Below are positions 58,971 through 64,000 of a stretch of DNA of 64,000 nucleotides, one piece after another. Made by a program: the position numbers and the translations under genes. Origin of the DNA: Glycomyces sp040645615. GTDB lineage: Bacteria; Actinomycetota; Actinomycetes; Mycobacteriales; Micromonosporaceae. How positions within the stretch are numbered: the first letter of the stretch is position 1; the number at the start of each line of letters is the position of its first letter. Where the stretch lies: positions 78,657-142,656 of the forward strand of contig NZ_JBEYYO010000015.1 of the NCBI RefSeq assembly GCF_040645615.1, given 5' to 3'. The notes under the pieces are model-generated. The model was not told the origin of the DNA. It was given only the letters and a program-made list of their open reading frames with translations, and searched no databases.

Positions 58971-59540
58971 ATGCCTGCCTCACCACCCGATGAGTCCGTG
59001 CCAGTGCGGCTGATGAACACCGTCTGGGCCGACCGCTCGGGCCGCTACGACGACCTCGCCGACGTGGACGACCTCCGCGCCTGGCTCGCGGCGAACGGCG
59101 CGCCCGCCGAGGCGGTGGACGAGGCCCACCTCGCGCGGTTCCGCACCCTGCGGGACGCGCTGCGGCGACTGGCCGCGTTCCGCACCGGCGACGACCGCGA
59201 GCGGGCCGCCTCGCCCACTGTCGATGTGGCGCAGGCGATCTCGGACGTGAACGAGGCGGCGGCGCTGGCGCCCGCGGGGGACTTGCTGGACGTGGCCGGC
59301 GGGGAGCTGCGGCTGAAGGCGGCCGAGGGCGACGCGGTGAACCGGCGGCTCTCGGTGATCGCGGCGCAGTCGATCGAGTTCCTCGCCGGCCCTGAGGGTT
59401 CGAGGTTGCGGGCGTGTCTGGCGCCGGTGTGCGTCCTGTACTTCACGAAGGACCACCCTCGGCGCGAGTGGTGCTCGCCGGGCTGCGGGAACCGGGCCCG
59501 GGTGGCGCGGCATTACGCGCGGCACAAGGAGGAACGCTGA
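58971..59540 (+). CDS. CGNR zinc-finger regulator with ABATE domain
   Basis: The 189-residue protein has an N-terminal ABATE-type helical domain (LMNTVWADRSGRYDDLADVDDLRAWL) and a C-terminal zinc finger. Cys ligands lie in LRACLAPVCVLYF and WCSPGCGNRARVARHYARHK, the CGNR motif. These are stress-linked putative transcriptional regulators. The ATG at 58971 is used because the frame upstream to 58908 is in a GC-rich non-conserved leader. Confidence 0.88.
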   Translation: MPASPPDESVPVRLMNTVWADRSGRYDDLADVDDLRAWLAANGAPAEAVDEAHLARFRTLRDALRRLAAFRTGDDRERAASPTVDVAQAISDVNEAAALAPAGDLLDVAGGELRLKAAEGDAVNRRLSVIAAQSIEFLAGPEGSRLRACLAPVCVLYFTKDHPRREWCSPGCGNRARVARHYARHKEER

Positions 59541-59600
59541 TATTCCCTGTCGGGCGGTCGGATGTATCACCGAAAATCTAATGACTTCTGGCCTTGTCGA

Positions 59601-59649
59601 CGTTAGTTGTGCTTGCTAACGTGTTGCTAACGGAATAACCGTTAGCAAC
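59601..59649. promoter_or_regulatory. Operator with GTTAGC half-sites upstream of the VOC/flavin/ferredoxin operon
   Basis: GTTGCTAACGG (59623-59633), 5 bases, CCGTTAGCAAC (59639-59649) form a perfect inverted repeat. A second pair, CGTTAG and CTAACG (59601-59621), lies just upstream. The site is 38 bases before the VOC start codon, so it probably overlaps the promoter. The regulator is unidentified and not adjacent. Confidence 0.82.
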
Positions 59650-59686
59650 TGTCGGGCGCTGCCCGACGCGACATCGGAGGTCCACT

Positions 59687-60139
59687 ATGGGCTACGCACC
59701 GCTCCCGAACGGCCACGTCGGCCTCAACGTCACCGATCTTGAGCGCTCGCTCGCGTTCTACCGCAAGGTCTTCGACCTCAAGACGTTCGTCGAGAGCGAC
59801 GAGGACGGGAAGCGGTTCGCACTGCTCGGCGTCGGCGACGACCTCACCATCACCCTCTGGGAGCAGAGTGAAGGGGAGTTCTCCCCCAAGGCCCCTGGCC
59901 TGCACCACCTCTCGTTCCAGGCCCCCGACATCGAGACCGTCCAAGCGGCCGAGGCCGTGCTGCGCGAGCTTGGCGCGACGATCTTCCACGACGGCATCGT
60001 GCCCCACGGCGAAGGCGGCTCCTCCGGCGGTGTGTTCTTCGCCGACCCCGACGGGATCCGCCTGGAGATCTACGCGCCCTCGGGCGCCGACACCGCCCCG
60101 GCCCCCACCAAGGGCGCCCCCACCTGCGGTTTCTTCTAA
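59687..60139 (+). CDS. VOC-family dioxygenase/glyoxalase-like protein
   Basis: The 150-residue protein has paired VOC modules: GHVGLNVTDLERSLAFYRKVFDL, ITLWEQ, GLHHLSFQAPDIETV and FADPDGIRLEIYAP. Putative metal ligands are His near residue 10, His in LHHLSF and Glu in RLEIYAP, the pattern of extradiol-type enzymes. It is the first of three genes with gaps of 20 and 11 bases; GGAGG lies before the ATG. Confidence 0.87.
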   Translation: MGYAPLPNGHVGLNVTDLERSLAFYRKVFDLKTFVESDEDGKRFALLGVGDDLTITLWEQSEGEFSPKAPGLHHLSFQAPDIETVQAAEAVLRELGATIFHDGIVPHGEGGSSGGVFFADPDGIRLEIYAPSGADTAPAPTKGAPTCGFF

Positions 60140-60159
60140 ACCATCCTGATAGGAGTGCC

Positions 60160-61044
60160 ATGTTCCACCGAGGCGAACGCGACGTACAGCTCAAGGCGGG
60201 GTTCGACATCGACTCCTGGGGCTCCCCCGGCGTCGACGCGGCCGTGCCCGCCGTCGCCGCCACATTCCTTGCGCAGCAACGTCTCGTAGTCTTCGGTGCC
60301 GACGACGAGGACGGCGCGGTCTGGGCCACCGCCCTCTCCGGGCCCGCCGGCTTCGTCACCGCAGCGGACGAGCGCACCCTGCTCACCGACCGCGTCCCCG
60401 ACGAGGGCGACCCCCTCGCCGGGCGCTTCGCGGACCGCCGCGACCTCGGGATGCTCGCCATCGAACCGGCCACCCGCAGAAGGATGCGCGTCAACGGCCG
60501 CGCCCGCGACACCGGTGCGGGCCTGGAGATCCACACCGAGCAGGTCTACGCGAACTGCCCGAAGTACCTCCAGACCCGCACCGTCGAGGACGCGCCCGAG
60601 ACCACGCCCCGACACGTCCACAAAGGCCGGACACTCACCGCGGGCCAGCGCCGCTGGATCGCCGAAGCCGACACGTTCTTCGTCGCCACCCGAGCCCAAG
60701 GCCTGGGCGCCGACGTCTCCCACCGCGGCGGCAACCCCGGATTCGTCGCCGTACAAGAAGACTCGACGCTCACCTGGCCCGACTACAACGGCAACGCCAT
60801 GTTCATGACCCTCGGCAACCTCGAACTCGACCCCCGCTGCGGCCTGCTGTTCCTCGACTGGGACACCGGAGCGGCCCTCCACCTCACCGGAACGGCCCGC
60901 ACCGACTGGGACCCGGCCCGCACCGAACCCTTCCCCGGGGCGCTGCGCGTCATCGACTTCCAAGTCGAACAAGCCGTCCAGATCGACGGCGCCCACGCCC
61001 TGCGCTGGTCCTTCAAGCAGTACTCCAAGTTCAACCCCGCCTGA
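60160..61044 (+). CDS. Pyridoxamine-5'-phosphate-oxidase-family FMN-binding protein
   Basis: The 294-residue split-barrel protein of the PNPOx-like superfamily has LAQQRLVVFGADDEDGAVWATAL, a DLGMLAIEPATRRRMRVNGRA strand-loop and the repeat-like second barrel with FFVATRAQGLGADVSHRGGNPGF and YNGNAMFMTLGNLELDPRCGLL. It resembles flavin-dependent oxidases or reductases of unknown substrate. It is followed by a ferredoxin that can supply electrons. Ribosome-binding site ATAGGAG precedes the ATG. Confidence 0.82.
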   Translation: MFHRGERDVQLKAGFDIDSWGSPGVDAAVPAVAATFLAQQRLVVFGADDEDGAVWATALSGPAGFVTAADERTLLTDRVPDEGDPLAGRFADRRDLGMLAIEPATRRRMRVNGRARDTGAGLEIHTEQVYANCPKYLQTRTVEDAPETTPRHVHKGRTLTAGQRRWIAEADTFFVATRAQGLGADVSHRGGNPGFVAVQEDSTLTWPDYNGNAMFMTLGNLELDPRCGLLFLDWDTGAALHLTGTARTDWDPARTEPFPGALRVIDFQVEQAVQIDGAHALRWSFKQYSKFNPA

Positions 61045-61055
61045 AAAGAGCTCCC

Positions 61056-61253
61056 GTGAAAGTCTTCGTCGACACCGACCGCTGCACCCTCAGCGCCCAA
61101 TGCGTCTTCACCGCAGAAGAAGTCTTCGCCCTCAACGAAGACGACGAACTCGTCTACGACCCCACCCCCGACGAACAATGGCGCACCGACATCGAAACCG
61201 CCGCCAAAACCTGCCCGGTCCAAGCGATCTTCCTCGACGGCGACCGCCCCTGA
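61056..61253 (+). CDS. [3Fe-4S] ferredoxin
   Basis: The 65-residue ferredoxin of the cytochrome-P450-associated type has DTDRCTLSAQCVFTAEEVF (Cys10, Cys16) and the last Cys in AAKTCPVQAI (about 50), giving three ligands for a 3Fe-4S cluster. No P450 is in the window; the neighbouring flavin protein is the likely partner. The start is GTG. A hairpin follows at 61279. Confidence 0.88.
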   Translation: MKVFVDTDRCTLSAQCVFTAEEVFALNEDDELVYDPTPDEQWRTDIETAAKTCPVQAIFLDGDRP

Positions 61254-61278
61254 AACGCCACCGAACCGCCCCCGACCA

Positions 61279-61309
61279 GCGGGCCCTGGGCATTTCGACC
61301 AGGGCCCGC
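61279..61309 (+). terminator. Hairpin terminator after the ferredoxin operon
   Basis: GCGGGCCCTGG (61279-61289) pairs with 61299-61309 around a 9-base loop, 26 bases after the ferredoxin stop. Confidence 0.72.
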
Positions 61310-61413
61310 AACCCCCACCTATAACTTTCGTCAGGGGTCGCTCTCGACATCAGACCGATGTCGGCCCCCACCGATCTCAATAGTGTTCACAGGGACCAGA
61401 ACGGAGCCCCCTG

Positions 61414-62838
61414 ATGAACACCAGACGCAAAGCCACCATCGCCACCGCCGCAGCCATCGCGGCGATCGCACTCGCCACACCACCCGCCAACGCCGCCGAA
61501 CCGAACGCCACCGCGATCGACGACTACCTCACCGAACTCGTCGACACCACCGGCGTCCCCGGCCTCGCCGCCACCGTCACCCACGGCGACCAGGTCATCC
61601 ACGCCGCCGGCTACGGCCACGACACCAACGGCGACCCCATCACCGAGCACACCCCCATGCGCGTCGCCTCGGTCTCCAAGGCCTTCACCTCCACCGCCGT
61701 CATGATCCTGGCCGAAGAAGGCCGCATCGCCCTCGACGACACCGTCGCCTCCCAACTCCCCGAATTCGACATGCAAGACCCCCGCGCCGACCACATCACG
61801 GTCCGCCAACTCCTCAACCAGACCTCCGGCTTCAGCGACACCACCATCGACGTCGTCGAACTCGAAACCGCCACCTCCCTCCAGGACTACGTCACCAGAC
61901 TCGGAGACGACACCCTCGCCACCGACCCCGGCACCGACTGGGCCTACTGCAACGCCAACCACAACGTCGCCGCCCGCCTCGTCGAAGTCGCCAGCGGCCA
62001 GCCCTTCGCCGACTTCATGCAAGAACGCGTCTTCAACCCCCTCGCCATGACCGACAGCGCCACCAACGACCACACCATCACCCCCGCCCTCGGCCACAAC
62101 TCCCTCTTCGGCCTCTGGATCCCCCGCGAAGAAGCCCCCGGATTCCTCACCGACTCAGGCAGCGGCGGCATCATCTCCAGCGCCGCCGACATGGCCCAAT
62201 GGCTCATCACCCAAAACGGCCAAGGCGAACAACTCCTCACCCCCGAAACACTCCAAGCCCTCCACACCCCCTCCCCCGTCCAGGACTACGCCCTCGGCTG
62301 GGACGTCCAACCCGACGGCACCCTCGTCCACTCCGGCAACCTCATGACCTACAACGCCGTCCAATGGATCGACCCCGCCACCGGATACGGCATCGCCGTC
62401 CTCACCACCGGCGCAGGCCTCGCCGACGTCACCTACGCCGCCCTCGACGGCCTCACCGCCATCCTCGACGGCGAGACCCCCGAAACCCCCACCAACCCCC
62501 GCGGCACCTTCGAACTCGCCCTCGCCGCAGTCGCCCTGGCCGCCATCGCCCTCGCCGCCCTCGGCATCACCCGCTCCCGCCGCTGGGCCCGCAAACACAC
62601 CACCCTCCGCGCCCCCGCCACCTGGCTCCGCCTGACCTGGCTGCTCATCCCCGCCGCCGCCTTCGCCGCCTACCCCGCAGGGGTCTCCCTGATCTCCGGC
62701 GGCCGCACCATCACCTGGCCCTCGGTCTGGTACTTCGCCCTGCCGTTCACCCTCACCCTGCTCATCACCGGCCTCGCCGGTGTCGCGGTCCTGGTCGCCC
62801 GGGTGTGGCGACTGCGCTCGATAGGCTCGGCGTCATGA
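61414..62838 (+). CDS. Secreted beta-lactamase-family serine hydrolase with C-terminal membrane helices
   Basis: The 474-residue protein has a signal peptide (about 1-28, ending ANAAEP) and a serine beta-lactamase-like domain with SVSKAFT (Ser-x-x-Lys), YCNAN (Tyr-x-Asn) and HSGNL in place of KTG, then about four C-terminal membrane helices (about 368-470). The catalytic domain is outside the cell and could be a peptidase, esterase or sensor of wall precursors. The last codons overlap the sensor kinase gene (ATGA), so the two are coupled and may form a signalling unit. Confidence 0.88.
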   Translation: MNTRRKATIATAAAIAAIALATPPANAAEPNATAIDDYLTELVDTTGVPGLAATVTHGDQVIHAAGYGHDTNGDPITEHTPMRVASVSKAFTSTAVMILAEEGRIALDDTVASQLPEFDMQDPRADHITVRQLLNQTSGFSDTTIDVVELETATSLQDYVTRLGDDTLATDPGTDWAYCNANHNVAARLVEVASGQPFADFMQERVFNPLAMTDSATNDHTITPALGHNSLFGLWIPREEAPGFLTDSGSGGIISSAADMAQWLITQNGQGEQLLTPETLQALHTPSPVQDYALGWDVQPDGTLVHSGNLMTYNAVQWIDPATGYGIAVLTTGAGLADVTYAALDGLTAILDGETPETPTNPRGTFELALAAVALAAIALAALGITRSRRWARKHTTLRAPATWLRLTWLLIPAAAFAAYPAGVSLISGGRTITWPSVWYFALPFTLTLLITGLAGVAVLVARVWRLRSIGSAS

Positions 62839-63791
62839 GGTACGGGGCGGCGCTGGCCGCGATCGCTCTGACGGCAGTGGTGAACGGGATCGACACTGAG
62901 CTGCTCGCACTGTGGCGCCAGCTGGCGTTCCTCGGCCTGGCCGCGCTCGCGTACCTGCACGGCCGCCGCCTCGATTTCCGGTGGGGCGCACAGGTCCTGC
63001 TGGTGATCGCGGCATTGACCGCCTTGATCGCGGTGGTCGACCTCGGCGAGGCGGTGAGCGCCACCGGGGTGCTCCTGTGCTTCGTCATGCTGCCCTGGTT
63101 CATCGGCCGCTACCGCCGCCAGCAGGTGGCGCTGATCCGGGCGGGGGAGGAACGGGTCGCGAGGCTCGAACGCGAACGCACCCTGGTCGCCGACCGAGCC
63201 CAGGCGGATGAGCGGGCGAGGATCGCGGCCGACCTGCACGACTCGGTCGGCCACGACCTGGCCCTGATCGCCTTGCGAGCCGGAGCCCTCGAACTGTCCC
63301 CGGGCCTCCAAGCCTCGGAGCGCGAGGCCGTGGCCGCATTGCGCGCCAACGCGGTCGAGGCCACCGACCGCCTCCGCCAGGCCTTGGGCCTGCTCCGCGA
63401 GGGCGCGGCCCCGATCCACCCGGCGGACGAACCGGTCGAGGCCCTGGTGGAGCGCGCGGCCGAAGCGGGCCTCGACGTGGTCTTCACCTCTGCTGCGGAA
63501 CCGTTGGAGCCCATGCTCGACCAGGCCGTGTACCGCATAGTCCAGGAATCGTTGACCAACGCCGCGAAGCACGCTCCAGGCGGCACCGTGTCGATCCGAA
63601 TCGAATTGGAGGAAGACCTGATCCACATCACGGCCACCAATCCCACCGACCCGGCTTCCCCACAGGGCAACGGCTCAGGCCTGCCCGCCCTCGCCGAGCG
63701 AGTCCGCCTCCTCGGAGGCACCTTCACCGCCGGCTCCCAGTCCGACCTCTTCGTCCTGCACGCCACGATGCCCAAAGGAGGTACCGAATGA
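62835..63791 (+). CDS. Sensor histidine kinase, HisKA_3 type
   Basis: The 318-residue protein has about four N-terminal membrane helices (about 2-108) with very short loops, a HisKA_3 helix with DLHDSVGHDLALIALRAGAL, and a HATPase_c domain with QESLTNAAKHAPGG (N box) and GSGLPALAERVRLLGG. It is probably an intramembrane sensor coupled to the preceding hydrolase. The response regulator that normally follows is missing: an ATG after a strong ribosome-binding site is followed at once by a stop. The kinase is likely orphaned. Confidence 0.9.
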   Translation: MRYGAALAAIALTAVVNGIDTELLALWRQLAFLGLAALAYLHGRRLDFRWGAQVLLVIAALTALIAVVDLGEAVSATGVLLCFVMLPWFIGRYRRQQVALIRAGEERVARLERERTLVADRAQADERARIAADLHDSVGHDLALIALRAGALELSPGLQASEREAVAALRANAVEATDRLRQALGLLREGAAPIHPADEPVEALVERAAEAGLDVVFTSAAEPLEPMLDQAVYRIVQESLTNAAKHAPGGTVSIRIELEEDLIHITATNPTDPASPQGNGSGLPALAERVRLLGGTFTAGSQSDLFVLHATMPKGGTE

Positions 63792-64000
63792 CCTGACCGC
63801 GACTCGGGGACGCCCAAAGTCGCACCACCGAACCGCACCGCCTGAGTCCTCCGACCAGGCGCTGCCGACCAACGACATCAATCAAGGTGGGGGGTGAGGG
63901 GAGGGCGATGCGAAACCCGTCCACCCCGGAATCGGCGATCCAGTCGGCGTAGACGTCGATCCAGCCGTCCACGACCTCGGGCCGCTCGGTCCACACGTCG
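63724..64000 (-). pseudogene. GH13 alpha-amylase-family fragment, truncated
   Basis: The minus strand is open from the window edge and encodes WTERPEVVDGWIDVYADW and SGVDGFRI, the beta-strand and nucleophile-region lead-in of GH13 enzymes (normally DGFRID). After FRI (ending at about 63907) the sequence no longer resembles GH13, running on to a stop at 63724 inside the antisense of the kinase. The catalytic aspartate itself is lost, replaced by Ala. The upstream part of the gene lies beyond the window. Confidence 0.72.
63788..63796 (+). pseudogene. Lost response-regulator gene (start codon remnant)
   Basis: A consensus AAAGGAGGT (63774-63782) sits before ATG ACC TGA (63788-63796), and the ATG overlaps the kinase stop as in an intact kinase/regulator operon. 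Only two codons remain before the stop. No response-regulator sequence follows in any frame to 64000. This is read as the scar of a deletion. Confidence 0.7.

Overview
The window is chromosomal DNA from a very GC-rich actinomycete. The evidence is the strong third-position GC bias, frequent GTG starts with ATGA/GTGA overlaps, mycothiol-type and SigE/SigJ-type genes, a TGTTTCACGTGAAACA parS site and a B12 riboswitch on metE. A mycelial genus near Glycomycetales/Micromonosporales is my guess, not something the sequence proves. The canonical parS site at 11744 suggests this segment lies in the origin-proximal part of the chromosome.

Region by region. 1-10.6 kb: a partial sensor kinase, membrane proteins, a TetR regulator with a 38-bp perfect palindromic operator, a dicarboxylate symporter, a secreted subtilase and an SDR. 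10.6-18.4 kb: riboswitch-metE, then the conserved alr / hydrolase / tsaE / tsaB / rimI / tsaD operon for cell-wall D-alanine and tRNA t6A synthesis. 18.4-36.7 kb: accessory metabolism and regulation, including regulator-target pairs, a GH92 mannosidase with a GT4 glycosyltransferase, a sigma/anti-sigma pair, AKR, MFS, an HTH-hydrolase pair, DUF2975 with its HTH protein, and a SigJ-like factor. 36.7-43.4 kb: two adjacent minus-strand operons of unrecognised genes. They hold three small helical paralogues (one tail-anchored), four members of another paralogous family, an 831-aa low-complexity protein, and a tandem array of overlapping mini-ORFs built from a gene-gene junction. 43.5-47.7 kb: small membrane proteins, an immunity-like protein and about 2.2 kb of non-coding degenerate repeats. 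47.7-58 kb: MFS/TetR, arginine deiminase with its antiporter, a large unknown membrane protein, AraC/VOC and a Tat-exported beta-helix protein. 58-64 kb: a universal stress protein, a CGNR regulator, an operator-controlled VOC/flavin-fold/ferredoxin operon, and a hydrolase-sensor kinase operon. That last operon ends at an apparent deletion junction: the response regulator is lost and a GH13 amylase on the other strand is truncated.

The most unusual features are the 36.7-43.4 kb locus, a family of AT-rich palindromes (core ATAGGATATATCCTAT) in four intergenic gaps of an otherwise GC-rich sequence, and the broken junction at the right edge. No rRNA, tRNA, CRISPR array or transposase gene was found.
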